This document shows positions 36,825-45,710 of a stretch of 64,000 nt of DNA, in pieces. Where the stretch lies: contig LS483371.1 in assembly GCA_900475325.1 (NCBI GenBank), forward strand, positions 5,114,001 through 5,178,000. The letters are read 5' to 3'. Source of the stretch: Paucimonas lemoignei. Lineage in GTDB: Bacteria > Pseudomonadota > Gammaproteobacteria > Pseudomonadales > Pseudomonadaceae. The number at the start of each line of letters is the position of its first letter. The stretch's first letter is position 1. Below the pieces are notes generated by a model, which was given only the letters and a program-made list of their open reading frames with translations, was not told the origin of the DNA and made no database searches. Both the position numbers and the translations under genes were made by a program.

Positions 36825-37718
36825 TTAGTTAAGTGGGTGTTGCTGCAGGAACTCTGCGGCGACTTTGGATGGGCTTTCATGGCCAACGTCGATGCGGGCG
36901 TTGAGGTCGATCATGGTCTGGTTGTCCAGCAGATCAGCCAACGGCTTGAGCAACGTGGCGATTTCCGGGTGCTTGTCCAGGTACTCCTGACGGATTACCG
37001 GAGCGGCGGTGTAGTCCGGGAAGTAGTGCTTGTCGTCTTCCAGTACTTTGAGTTTGAAAGCGTTCAAGCGCCCGTCGGTGGTGTACACCAGACCGGCAAA
37101 CACCTGGCCGTTACGCAGCGCGGTGTAGACCAGGCCGGCGTCCATCTGGCGTGTGTTTTCACGACCGAGATTCATGTCGTAATGCTTGACCATGCCGATC
37201 AGACCGTCGGAGCGGTTGGCGAACTCGGTGTCCAGCGCTACGACATGACCCTCTTTGGCTTCGTCTTTGAGGACTTTGGTCAGGTCGGTCATGGTGTTGA
37301 CCTGCGGGTACTTGTCCGCCACTTTCTGCGGCAGCGCCAAGGCATACGTGTTGTTGAATTTCGACGGGGAAAGCCAGACCAGGCCTTTCTTGGCGTCGAC
37401 TTCTTTCACACGGGCGTAGGTTTGAGCGCTGTCGAGTTTTTCGTCGATGTGGTTATAGGCAACCAGCGAAACGCCGGTGTATTCCCACAGCAAGTCCAGC
37501 TGACCGCTTTCCTGCGCGCTACGGGCCAGGTTACTGCCCAGGCCGCCAGTGATCTGCACGTCGTAGTTCTTGGTACGCAGGTATTGCGCGGTGAGTTCAG
37601 CGAGCATGGTCTGCTCGGTAAACACCCGGGCGCCAATGCGCAGCACGGGTTTGTCCGCGGCTTGGGCAAATGCCGGGAACAGCAAGGCAAAGCCTAGAAA
37701 CAAGCATAATTTTTTCAT
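36825..37718 (-). CDS. Osmoprotectant ABC transporter substrate-binding protein (OpuCC-like)
   Basis: A 297-aa periplasmic binding protein of the OpuAC/OpuCC type. The signal peptide is LCLFLGFALLFPAFAQA. RIGARVFTEQTMLAELTAQY, ESGQLDLLWEYTGVSLVAYN and ALRNGQVFAGLVYTTDGRL are family blocks; aromatic residues in WEYTG are candidates for the cation-pi box that holds quaternary amines. The exact ligand (betaine, choline, carnitine) cannot be read. It is separated by 14 bases on each side from the two permease genes. Confidence 0.9.
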   Translation of the reverse strand: MKKLCLFLGFALLFPAFAQAADKPVLRIGARVFTEQTMLAELTAQYLRTKNYDVQITGGLGSNLARSAQESGQLDLLWEYTGVSLVAYNHIDEKLDSAQTYARVKEVDAKKGLVWLSPSKFNNTYALALPQKVADKYPQVNTMTDLTKVLKDEAKEGHVVALDTEFANRSDGLIGMVKHYDMNLGRENTRQMDAGLVYTALRNGQVFAGLVYTTDGRLNAFKLKVLEDDKHYFPDYTAAPVIRQEYLDKHPEIATLLKPLADLLDNQTMIDLNARIDVGHESPSKVAAEFLQQHPLN

Positions 37719-37732
37719 TGGGTTTCCTTCGC

Positions 37733-38446
37733 TCAGCGAGTCAGGCCACGTTCCAGCCAGGTACGACTGGCGAGTGTCACCAGACCATCAAGCAGCAACG
37801 CCAGCAGCGCGGTACACGCGGCGCCCAGCACCAGTTGCGGCTGATTGTTCAAGGCAATGCCCGGGAAGATCAGACTGCCAAGGCTGTTGGCACCGATCAG
37901 GAAGGCCAGCGGCGCGGTACCGACGTTGATCGCCAGCGCGACGCGCACACCACCGACAATGATCGGCACGGCATTGGGCAGTTCCACCCGCCACAGCACC
38001 TGACGCGGGGTCATGCCGATGCCGGTAGCAGCTTCCTTGAGAGAGCCCTGAACGTTTTTCAGGCCTTCATAGGTGTTGCGCACGATGGGCAACAGCGAGG
38101 CCAGGAACAGAGCGAAGATCGCAGGCCCACTGCCGATCCCGAGAATCCCGAGGGCAATGGCCAGAACGGCGAGAGGTGGAACGGTGTTGCCAATGTTGAA
38201 GATCTGCATGAAGCGTTCGGCGCGGCCAACCATGCTCGGTCGGCTAAGGGCAATGCCTGCCGGAATCCCGACCACAAGGGCCGCCAACATTGAAACCAGA
38301 ACCAGAATCAGGTGAGCTTGCAGATAGAACAGCAGGTCATCCTGGTATTGCTTGATAGTACTGATGCCGATCCAGTGGATCAGCAGGGCCAGGAGTGCGA
38401 TAACAACCGCACCTCCAATCAGCCCCTTGCCATAGCGATTAGCCAC
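37733..38446 (-). CDS. Osmoprotectant ABC transporter permease (OpuCD-like)
   Basis: A 237-aa permease, first gene of the operon. GTG 38446 is chosen because AAGGAG lies eight bases upstream and the first helix (GLIGGAVVIALLALLIHWIG) begins soon after; the open frame to 38569 has no ribosome site. The docking loop is KEAATGIGMTPRQVLWRVELP, followed by GGVRVALAINVGTAPLAFLIG. Together with the second permease it forms the heterodimeric channel. Confidence 0.88.
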   Translation of the reverse strand: MANRYGKGLIGGAVVIALLALLIHWIGISTIKQYQDDLLFYLQAHLILVLVSMLAALVVGIPAGIALSRPSMVGRAERFMQIFNIGNTVPPLAVLAIALGILGIGSGPAIFALFLASLLPIVRNTYEGLKNVQGSLKEAATGIGMTPRQVLWRVELPNAVPIIVGGVRVALAINVGTAPLAFLIGANSLGSLIFPGIALNNQPQLVLGAACTALLALLLDGLVTLASRTWLERGLTR

Positions 38447-38746
38447 AGGCGGACTCCTTATTTCAGTCGGCGAACGCGTTGCCGTGACCGACCCTTGCAG
38501 GTGATCAGGAATAACGTTCGCGAAGAGCAGCGGGTGGGTCGCCATTGAGGTTGCCCTCGGCGAAAACACAAGCCATTAGCGCAGCTTCGTCAAGCCAACA
38601 TGCTGATGATTCAGCCCCTGACGTTGGCCGTTTTACTGGCCTTGACGGGGGAATGGACGTCTCCACGATCTGAAAGGTTCCCACGTGAGACATTAATTAG
38701 CCACCGCGCATCGACTCAACGGTACGGTTATTGCCCCGACTTAGGC

Positions 38747-38752
38747 TATAAT
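38747..38752 (+). promoter_or_regulatory. -10 element of prfC
   Basis: A perfect TATAAT, 39 bases before the prfC ATG. The corresponding -35 position reads ACGGTT or CGGTTA, a weak match. The 344-bp gap 38447-38790 also must hold the divergent opuC promoter, which I could not place. Confidence 0.45.
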
Positions 38753-38790
38753 CTGCGCCCTTTTTTGACTCACCTGCCAGGCGATTTCCC

Positions 38791-40374
38791 ATGACCCAAC
38801 AGGCCGCCGAAGTCGCGAAACGCCGCACTTTCGCCATTATTTCCCACCCGGATGCGGGTAAAACCACCATCACGGAAAAACTGCTGTTGATGGGCAAGGC
38901 CATTTCCGTCGCGGGCACGGTGAAGTCGCGTAAATCCGATCGTCACGCCACCTCCGACTGGATGGAAATGGAGAAGCAACGCGGGATCTCCATTACCACC
39001 TCGGTCATGCAGTTCCCGTATCGAGATCACATGATCAACCTGCTCGACACCCCGGGCCACGAAGACTTCTCCGAAGACACCTATCGCACCCTGACCGCCG
39101 TCGACTCGGCGTTGATGGTGCTCGATGGTGGTAAAGGCGTCGAGCCACGGACCATCGCCCTGATGGACGTCTGCCGTCTGCGTGATACGCCGATTGTCAG
39201 CTTCATCAACAAGCTCGACCGCGATATTCGCGACCCGATCGAGCTGCTGGACGAGATCGAAGCCGTCCTGAAGATCAAGGCTGCGCCGATCACCTGGCCG
39301 ATTGGTTGCTACCGCGACTTCAAGGGTGTCTATCACCTGGCCGACGACTACATCATTGTCTACACCGCAGGCCACGGCCATGAGCGCACCGACGTGCGCA
39401 TCATCGAGAAGCTGGATTCGGATGAAGCCCGCGCTCACCTGGGCGATGAATACGACCGTTTCGTTGATCAGCTTGAGCTGGTGCAGGGCGCCTGCCATGA
39501 ATTCAATCAGGAAGAGTTCATCAACGGTCAATTGACCCCGGTGTTCTTCGGCACTGCGCTGGGTAACTTCGGTGTCGATCACGTACTCGACGCTGTCGTG
39601 AACTGGGCACCGAAGCCTTTGGCCCGTGTTGCCAACGAGCGCACCGTTGAACCGGTTGAAGAGAAATTCACCGGCTTCGTGTTCAAGATCCAAGCAAACA
39701 TGGACCCGAAACACCGCGACCGTATCGCGTTCATGCGCATCTGTTCCGGCCGTTACGACAAGGGCATGAAAATGCGCCATGTGCGTCTGGGCAAGGACGT
39801 GCGAATCGGCGACGCCCTGACGTTCTTCTCCTCCGAGCGTGAAATGCTTGAAGAAGCGTACGCTGGCGACATCATCGGTTTGCACAACCACGGCACGATC
39901 CAGATCGGCGACACCTTCACTGAAGGCGAGGCCCTGGGCTTCACCGGGATCCCGCACTTCGCCCCGGAACTGTTCCGCCGCGTGCGCTTGAAGGATCCGC
40001 TGAAGTCCAAGCAATTGCGTCAGGGCTTGCAGCAATTGGCCGAAGAAGGCGCCACGCAGGTGTTCTTCCCGCTGCGCAGCAACGACATCATCCTCGGCGC
40101 CGTGGGTGTGCTGCAGTTCGATGTGGTCGCCAGCCGCTTGAAGGAAGAATACAAAGTGGAATGCGCTTACGAGCCGATCACTGTGTATTCAGCTCGCTGG
40201 ATCGATTGCTCGGACAAGAAGAAACTCGAAGAGTTTGAAGTCAAAGCGGTGGAAAACCTGGCAATGGACGGCGGCGGTCACCTGACCTACCTCGCGCCAA
40301 CGCGGGTCAACCTGGCCTTGATGGAAGAGCGCTGGGCCGACGTGAAATTCCGCGCGACCCGTGAGCATCATTAA
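38791..40374 (+). CDS. prfC: Peptide chain release factor 3
   Basis: A 527-aa translational GTPase, the standard RF3 length. The GTPase motifs are [15 protein letters not shown] (P-loop), [11 protein letters not shown] (switch I), [14 protein letters not shown] (G3) and NKLDRD (G4). Domains 2 and 3 follow, with [19 protein letters not shown] and [22 protein letters not shown]3 recycles RF1/RF2 from the ribosome after peptide release. It is a core gene, transcribed away from the osmoprotectant operon. Confidence 0.97.
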   Translation: MTQQAAEVAKRRTFAIISHPDAGKTTITEKLLLMGKAISVAGTVKSRKSDRHATSDWMEMEKQRGISITTSVMQFPYRDHMINLLDTPGHEDFSEDTYRTLTAVDSALMVLDGGKGVEPRTIALMDVCRLRDTPIVSFINKLDRDIRDPIELLDEIEAVLKIKAAPITWPIGCYRDFKGVYHLADDYIIVYTAGHGHERTDVRIIEKLDSDEARAHLGDEYDRFVDQLELVQGACHEFNQEEFINGQLTPVFFGTALGNFGVDHVLDAVVNWAPKPLARVANERTVEPVEEKFTGFVFKIQANMDPKHRDRIAFMRICSGRYDKGMKMRHVRLGKDVRIGDALTFFSSEREMLEEAYAGDIIGLHNHGTIQIGDTFTEGEALGFTGIPHFAPELFRRVRLKDPLKSKQLRQGLQQLAEEGATQVFFPLRSNDIILGAVGVLQFDVVASRLKEEYKVECAYEPITVYSARWIDCSDKKKLEEFEVKAVENLAMDGGGHLTYLAPTRVNLALMEERWADVKFRATREHH

Positions 40375-40412
40375 GAAATAACAGCTCAGCTCTCACCGGC
40401 GATGAACATCCC

Positions 40413-40535
40413 GTGGGAGCGACCGGGGTGGCGCTCCACCTTGCTCGCGAAGAGGTCGGTACATCCAAATATATTTCTGTGGGCAGGTACATTGCCTTCG
40501 CGAGCAAGGTGGAGCGCCACCCCGGTCGCTCCCAC
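40413..40535. repeat. Long REP pair, GACCGGGGTGGCGCTCCACC type
   Basis: GTGGGAGCGACCGGGGTGGC and its continuation GCTCCACCTTGCTCGCGA are matched exactly by the right arm (to 40535), giving arms of about 38 bases. The same family is at 56549 and, as a hybrid, at 19535. Confidence 0.9.
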
Positions 40536-40627
40536 GGGTCCAGCGCCGCACAACAGATTCGGATCAGACCGCAACTCCATCCGGGCCCAAGAGGAATGCA
40601 CGGTGTACCTGATTGAACCGGATCTAC

Positions 40628-40715
40628 TGTGGGAGCGAATTCATTCGCGAAGGGGCCAGGCCTGAATCATATCCAGGCCTGACACACCGCTTTCGCGAAT
40701 GAATTCGCTCCCACA
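40628..40715. repeat. REP inverted pair, GAATTCATTCGCGAA type
   Basis: TGTGGGAGCGAATTCATTCG and its exact complement end-to-end, 28 bases before the 3' end of ggt. With the previous repeat it fills 40375-40743, where no gene is seen. Confidence 0.9.
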
Positions 40716-40743
40716 GGGATCTGCGCCAAGTCCAGATCGGTGC

Positions 40744-42411
40744 CTACTTCACCACCATCCCCACTCCCCTGCCTCTTGGGTCGGACGCTGTTTCCAGCTT
40801 CGTGCCGTCAACCTTGATCGCTTGCACGTTGCCCATCTCCCAGCCTTGATCCTCCAGCTTGTAACCCATTGCCTTCAAATCCTCGGCAGGCTTGCCGGTG
40901 AGGGGCGCGTAACTGTCGAAGTAAATCGTGTCCTTGGGCAGTAACTGGTGATGCACGCGCTGGGCGCCAACGGCCTCTTTGAGCGGCAGGTTGTAGTCAT
41001 AGATGTTGTTCAGCACCTGAAAGATCGAGGTAAAAATCCGCGAACCACCTGGCGTGCCCAGCACCAGCGTCACTTGCCCGTCACGGGTCACCAGGCTTGG
41101 GCTCATGGACGACAGCATGCGCTTGCCCGGCTCGATGGCATTGGCGCTGCCACCCACCACACCGAAGGCGTTGGCCACCCCCGGCTTGGAGCTGAAATCG
41201 TCCATTTCATCGTTGAGCAGGAAACCCGCGCCCTTGACCACCACCCCGCTGCCGTAATCCCAGTTCAAGGTGTAGGTGTTGCTCACCGCATTGCCCTGTT
41301 TGTCGACGATGGAAAAATGCGTGGTCTGATGCGGTTCGAGGCCCGGCTTGACGTTTTCGGTGGGTGAAATCGCCGTCGGATTGATCTCGTAAGCGCGTTT
41401 GGCGAGGTAGCTGGGGTCGGTCAACTCGGCGACGGGCGCTTGGGTGAAAGCCGGATCGCCCAGATAGTCCGCACGATCAGCGAACACACGCTTTTCGATT
41501 TCCGCCAGCAGGTGGATGTACTTCGCGGAATTGAGCGGGACGCCTTTGAAATCATCAGCCCGCAGCTCTTTGATACCGATCAACTGCGCCAGCGCCACGC
41601 CACCCGAGCTGGGCAATGGCGCGGTGTACAAGGTGTTGCCACGCCAGTTCACGTGCAGTGGCTTGCGCCAGATGGCTTTGTAATCGGCCAGGTCCTGTTT
41701 GGTGATGAGACCTTTGTCCTGCTCCATTTGCTTGACCAGCAAATCAGCGGTTTCACCCTTGTAGAACTCATCCGCGCCTTTGTTGGCGATGCGCTCCAGG
41801 GTCTTGGCCAGCTCGGGCTGACGCAGGGTTTCGCCGACTTTCATGCTGCCGAAATAATCGTTGAAGTTGGTGGTGCCCTTGAACAGCTCAAGTGCCTCCT
41901 GGCGGTACATGTACTGTTTTTCCGCCACTTTGAAACCGTTGCGCGCATAGCCAATGGCGGGGGTCAGCAGTTCGGCCCAAGGCAACTTGCCGAACTTTTC
42001 ATGGGCGTCCCACAGGCCCATCACGGTCCCCGGCACACCTGCAGCGCGGGCGCCCACCAGGCTCATGTTCTCGATCACATCGCCCTTTTCGTTCAGGTAC
42101 ATGTTGCGGCTGGCGGCTTTGGGCGCGGTTTCGCGGTAGTCGAGGAAATACGGTTTGCCGCCCATGAACAACGTCATGAAGCCACCGCCGCCGATATTCC
42201 CGGCTTCGGGATAGGTCACGGCCAGGGTGAAGGCTGTGGCGACGGCGGCATCTACTGCGTTGCCACCTTTGCGCAGAACATCGGCCGCTACCTTGGCGCC
42301 GTATTCATCAGGCGAAGCCACCGCCCCGCCCTCCAGTGTCACGGCGAACGCCGCTGGAGCACTGATGATTGCCGCTGACAACGCCAGCGTCTTGAACATA
42401 ACCAGTCGCAT
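40744..42411 (-). CDS. ggt: Gamma-glutamyltransferase
   Basis: A 555-aa N-terminal-nucleophile hydrolase precursor. The signal peptide ends near ISAPAAFA. The autoprocessing site and catalytic Thr are in HQTTHFSIVDKQGNAVSNTY, followed by the family hallmarks LNDEMDDFSSKPG and GKRMLSSMSPSLV, and the C-terminal GTPGGSRIFTSIFQ. It cleaves glutathione and other gamma-glutamyl compounds in the periplasm, freeing glutamate. AAGGAAG precedes the ATG at 42411. It is monocistronic between two REP zones. Confidence 0.93.
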   Translation of the reverse strand: MRLVMFKTLALSAAIISAPAAFAVTLEGGAVASPDEYGAKVAADVLRKGGNAVDAAVATAFTLAVTYPEAGNIGGGGFMTLFMGGKPYFLDYRETAPKAASRNMYLNEKGDVIENMSLVGARAAGVPGTVMGLWDAHEKFGKLPWAELLTPAIGYARNGFKVAEKQYMYRQEALELFKGTTNFNDYFGSMKVGETLRQPELAKTLERIANKGADEFYKGETADLLVKQMEQDKGLITKQDLADYKAIWRKPLHVNWRGNTLYTAPLPSSGGVALAQLIGIKELRADDFKGVPLNSAKYIHLLAEIEKRVFADRADYLGDPAFTQAPVAELTDPSYLAKRAYEINPTAISPTENVKPGLEPHQTTHFSIVDKQGNAVSNTYTLNWDYGSGVVVKGAGFLLNDEMDDFSSKPGVANAFGVVGGSANAIEPGKRMLSSMSPSLVTRDGQVTLVLGTPGGSRIFTSIFQVLNNIYDYNLPLKEAVGAQRVHHQLLPKDTIYFDSYAPLTGKPAEDLKAMGYKLEDQGWEMGNVQAIKVDGTKLETASDPRGRGVGMVVK

Positions 42412-42552
42412 GAGGCTTCCTTATTGTGAAAGTCAGACGACATTGATTAATGACCAGAGACGCCATAAACGCAAATGAAGGTTGCCACACACAAACGCCA
42501 CCCGCAGGAGTGCGCCCGTCACGCACCAGACACTGGTCCGTGGAACCGACTC

Positions 42553-42642
42553 GTGGGATCGGCTTTAGCCGGGAAGGCGGCAGCTTTGCCAATGCAAATG
42601 TATTGAATCTACCGGCGTCTTCCCGGCTAAAGCCGGTCCCAC
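42553..42642. repeat. REP inverted pair, CGGCTTTAGCCGGGAAG type
   Basis: GTGGGATCGGCTTTAGCCGG against CCGGCTAAAGCCGGTCCCAC, between ggt and the LysR gene. One mismatch (GATC/GGTC). Confidence 0.87.
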
Positions 42643-42656
42643 GGGAAAGCAGCGGC

Positions 42657-43559
42657 TCAGCCCTGAACCGCGTACCCGGCCATCTTTTCCTGAATGAAAT
42701 CCAGGAAACACTGAATCCGCAGCGCCAATTGCGAATTGCGGTAGTACACCGCATGGATCGGCTGACGATGGCCGGTGTTGGCGTCGGCCAGGATGATCTT
42801 GAGGCGCCCCTGGCGGATGTCTTCGTGGGTCATGAAATGCGACAGGCAGACAATCCCCTGCCCCGCCAGCGCCAATTGCCGCAGGGTTTCGCCACTGGAG
42901 GCCGACATCGCCGGGCGGATCAGCAACCGATCGCCTTCGGCATGGCGCAGCGGCCAATGGTTGAGGGTTTCGGTCTGGGTAAACCCCAGCAACGTGTGAT
43001 CGGCCAGGGCGGCCACGGTTTTCGGCACCCCGTGACGGGCAAGGTACTCGGGGCTGACCAGAATGTTCAGCGGGCTGCTGCCCAGATAGCGCGCGTGGAG
43101 GGTGGAATCGGCCAGCGCGCCGATACGGATCGCGATATCGGTGCTCTGCTCCAGCAGATCAATAATCAGATCGTTGCTGTTGAGCTCCAGCTGGATGTCC
43201 GGAAAACGTTGGCGAAATTCGGCGACGTAGGGCACCACCGAGTGCAGCATGAACGGCGACGCGGCGTTGATGCGCAAACGTCCGGCGGGGGTTTGATGAC
43301 GTCGGGACAGACGCTCTTCCAGGTCTTCCATCTGCCCCAGAATCTGCCGCGCCTGCTCAAGGAAATACTTGCCTTCCTCGGTGAGGTCCATGCGTCGCGT
43401 GGTGCGGTTGATCAGGGTAGTTTCCAGCTTGGCTTCCAGCCGCGACAGCGTGCGGCTGATGGCTGACGGGGTCTGCCCGCCCTGCTCGGCCGCAGCGGAA
43501 ATCGACCCGCTCTCGATCACCGAGACAAACACCTGCAATTCATCGGACCGCGCCTTCAT
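42657..43559 (-). CDS. LysR-family transcriptional regulator
   Basis: A 300-aa LysR regulator. The N-terminal winged helix (1-60) reads SDELQVFVSVIESGSISAAA and SAISRTLSRLEAKLETTLIN. The effector domain begins GRLRINAASPFMLH. It resembles the CrgA/YhaJ-like group that often controls nearby reductase genes. The target may be the mdaB-like gene transcribed in the same direction upstream, from which it is separated by the tandem REP array. GGAGAG lies before the start. Confidence 0.9.
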   Translation of the reverse strand: MKARSDELQVFVSVIESGSISAAAEQGGQTPSAISRTLSRLEAKLETTLINRTTRRMDLTEEGKYFLEQARQILGQMEDLEERLSRRHQTPAGRLRINAASPFMLHSVVPYVAEFRQRFPDIQLELNSNDLIIDLLEQSTDIAIRIGALADSTLHARYLGSSPLNILVSPEYLARHGVPKTVAALADHTLLGFTQTETLNHWPLRHAEGDRLLIRPAMSASSGETLRQLALAGQGIVCLSHFMTHEDIRQGRLKIILADANTGHRQPIHAVYYRNSQLALRIQCFLDFIQEKMAGYAVQG

Positions 43560-43642
43560 CTTTGCTCTCCGCTCAAAAACAGGCTGGATATTAGCGCTAT
43601 TTTGAGCAGGAGAGACGAGTATCCCCGTAGGAATCCGATCCC

Positions 43643-44023
43643 TGTGGGAGCGAATTCATTCGCGAAGGGGCCGGTACATCCAACACACATTTATCGCCTG
43701 ACAGGCCGCTTTCGCGAATGAATTCGCTCCCACAGGGGATGCGCGCGCAGACGGTTAACACGCCCCCTACCGCTGGAACACAATCTCCGTGGGAGCGAGC
43801 TTGCTCGCGAAGGGGCCGGTACATCCAACACACATTTATCGCCCGACAGGCCGCTTTCGCGAATGAGTTCGCTCCCACACGGGATGCGCGCGCAGACGGT
43901 TAACACGTCCCTACCGCTGGAACACAATCTCCGTGGGAGCGAGCTTGCTCGCGAAGGGGCCGGTACATCCAACACACATTTATCGCCCGACAGGCCGCTT
44001 TCGCGAATGAATTCGCTCCCACA
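43643..44023. repeat. Tandem array of ~145-bp units, each holding a REP pair
   Basis: Three REP pairs start at 43643, 43788 and 43932, with periods of 145 and 144 bases. Each unit is: left arm, GGGGCCGGTACATCCAACAC, ACATTTATCGCC, right arm (TTTCGCGAATGAATTCGCTC), then GGGATGCGCGC, AGACGGTTAACACG and CTACCGCTGGAACACAATCT. The first left arm is of the GAATTCATTCGCG type, the other two of the GAGCTTGCTCGCG type. A fourth partial unit ends at the mdaB stop. No protein is encoded. Confidence 0.92.
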
Positions 44024-44044
44024 GGGGATGCGCGCATAGCCGGT

Positions 44045-44629
44045 TTACACGCCGAACACCTCAGCCAAATGCGCCTCATAGCGCTTAACGTCACCCTCGA
44101 TGTTCGGCATTTTCATCACGTCCACCGACAGGAACGTCGGCAGCGCCGTCATGTCCAGGAACTCGTTGGCCTTATGGAACGGGAAGTACACCGCGTCCAC
44201 GCCCTTGCCTTCGAAGAAATCGCTCGGGTCTTCGAAGGCCTGTTTCGGCGCGTTCCAGGTCGCCGCAATCATGTACTGCTTGCCCTTGAGCAATCCCCCA
44301 CTGCCGTATTTCTGCGAAGCATCGGAACGGGTGCGGCCGTCATTGGCGTACAGCGAGCCATGGCCCTGGGTGAACACTTCGTCGATGTATTTCTTGACGG
44401 TCCATGGCGCGCCCATCCACCAGCCAGGCATCTGATAGATGATCACGTCAGCCCACAGGTATTTCTGCACTTCTTCGGCAATGTCGTAACCGCCGTCGAT
44501 GAACGTTTCTTTGACATCGAAGCCCGAACGATCCAGGAACGCGAGCGCCGCTTCATGCAGGGTTGTGTTGTAGCGGCCGTCGGAGTGGGCGAACTGTTTG
44601 CCGCCGTTCAATAACAGAATCTTTTTCAT
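44045..44629 (-). CDS. mdaB: MdaB-like NAD(P)H:quinone reductase (flavodoxin fold)
   Basis: A 194-aa flavodoxin-fold quinone reductase, almost the length of E. coli MdaB. KKILLLNGGKQFAHSDGRYN forms the FMN/FAD loop, YQMPGWWMGAPWTVKKYIDE the central FAD/quinone site and GSGGLLKGKQYMIAATWNAP the next block. It reduces quinones by two electrons and so protects against redox cycling. ATG 44629 is chosen as MKKILLLNGG is the conserved N-terminus; the longer MMRND form is open. The nearby LysR gene is a plausible regulator. Confidence 0.9.
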   Translation of the reverse strand: MKKILLLNGGKQFAHSDGRYNTTLHEAALAFLDRSGFDVKETFIDGGYDIAEEVQKYLWADVIIYQMPGWWMGAPWTVKKYIDEVFTQGHGSLYANDGRTRSDASQKYGSGGLLKGKQYMIAATWNAPKQAFEDPSDFFEGKGVDAVYFPFHKANEFLDMTALPTFLSVDVMKMPNIEGDVKRYEAHLAEVFGV

Positions 44630-44777
44630 GTCATTCCTCATCAATCATCAGGAGGGTCATTACGTTGATGAGGGAAAGATACAGGCCGATGGCGCCAGCA
44701 ATAAGCCGTGCTCAGGCACATGACATTTGCCGCCAACGCACGAATGGTCGGAACATTCGTGCAGCGCATCGCCAGGC

Positions 44778-45539
44778 TCAACCCAGCATCAAGTGCAATC
44801 CCAGTGCGCCCATGCCGATGAAAAATATGCGTTTGAACGCCTGCGCGCTGATCCGCTGACGCAGCCATTGGCCCAGCCACATGCCGATCAGCGCCGGAAC
44901 CAGCACCACCAACGAAGCGCCCAGTTCGCCGCGCCCTAACGCGCCACCCCAGAACAAAGCAGCGGCCAAGGCGAGGGTCGATACCGTAAAGGACAAGCCC
45001 AGCGCCTGCACCAGTTGATCGCGCTGCAGCCCTAGCGCTTGCAGGTAGGGCACTGCCGGAATGACGAATACCCCGGTGGCCGAAGTAATGACGCCTGTGA
45101 TGAGCCCGCACACCGGCCCCAGCCAGACTTCATGCCGCGCCGGTATCCGCAACGCAGGCATGAACAGACCGCTCAGCGCGTACGCAAACAACGCCACGCC
45201 CAGTGCCCGGGTCATCTCGTGACCGCCACTCATGCCCAACAGGATCGCCCCTGATCCGGTGCCCACCGCCACCATCAGCAGCATCGGCCAGAGGCGCTTG
45301 ATCAGTGGCCGCAAATGCCCGCCAACGGCCAACTGCCAGAAGTTGGTGACGGTCGACGGGATGATCAACAACGCCGCTGCCTGCGCCGGAAGCATAGCCA
45401 GGACCAGCAGGCCCATTGCAACAGTCGGCAAGCCCAGACCGATTACCCCCTTGACCGTCCCGGCCAGTAGAAAAGTGCCCATGATAAGTACCGACAAGGC
45501 CCAACCGAGTGTTTGGTAGTGTTCGATGATTGCGTTCAT
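44778..45539 (-). CDS. TSUP-family (TauE/SafE) membrane exporter
   Basis: A 253-aa membrane protein with about eight helices of the TauE/SafE (TSUP) family. The two glycine/proline signatures typical of the family are visible: LAGTVKGVIGLGLPTVAMGLL near the start and LITGVITSATGVFVIPAVPY after the midpoint. Family members export sulfite, sulfonates or related anions. It is divergent from the LysR gene at 45711, which may regulate it. The ribosome site is not obvious. Confidence 0.85.
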   Translation of the reverse strand: MNAIIEHYQTLGWALSVLIMGTFLLAGTVKGVIGLGLPTVAMGLLVLAMLPAQAAALLIIPSTVTNFWQLAVGGHLRPLIKRLWPMLLMVAVGTGSGAILLGMSGGHEMTRALGVALFAYALSGLFMPALRIPARHEVWLGPVCGLITGVITSATGVFVIPAVPYLQALGLQRDQLVQALGLSFTVSTLALAAALFWGGALGRGELGASLVVLVPALIGMWLGQWLRQRISAQAFKRIFFIGMGALGLHLMLG

Positions 45540-45622
45540 GGGGGGATTCTGGAGCAGAGCTGCGGGATTGGAAATGCGGCTTATACTGAGGCAGCCTATG
45601 GCTCAGACTGATGCTGACGTCC

Positions 45623-45693
45623 ACCCCTCCCCGCAGGAGCGGCTTTAGCCGCGATCAGTATTCGCGGCTAAAGCCGCTCCTGCGGGGAGGGGT
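45623..45693. repeat. Perfect 31-bp inverted repeat (palindromic hairpin)
   Basis: Left arm 45623-45653 and right arm 45663-45693 are exact complements over 31 bases with a 9-base loop; the core is GCAGGAGCGGCTTTAGCCGC. It ends 17 bases before the LysR start codon and would form a very stable hairpin in the leader. It is the only example of this repeat type in the window. Confidence 0.93.
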
Positions 45694-45710
45694 ACGACAA
45701 AAGGACCACC

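Noticed and set aside
43691..43975. Open frames through the REP array with repeated peptides
   Set aside because: The peptides simply repeat with the 145-bp unit and reflect palindromic DNA; there is no ribosome site or homology.
43643..44023. Regularly spaced repeats looking like a small CRISPR array
   Set aside because: The whole unit, including the supposed spacers, is repeated, and each unit contains an inverted REP pair. No cas genes are present.
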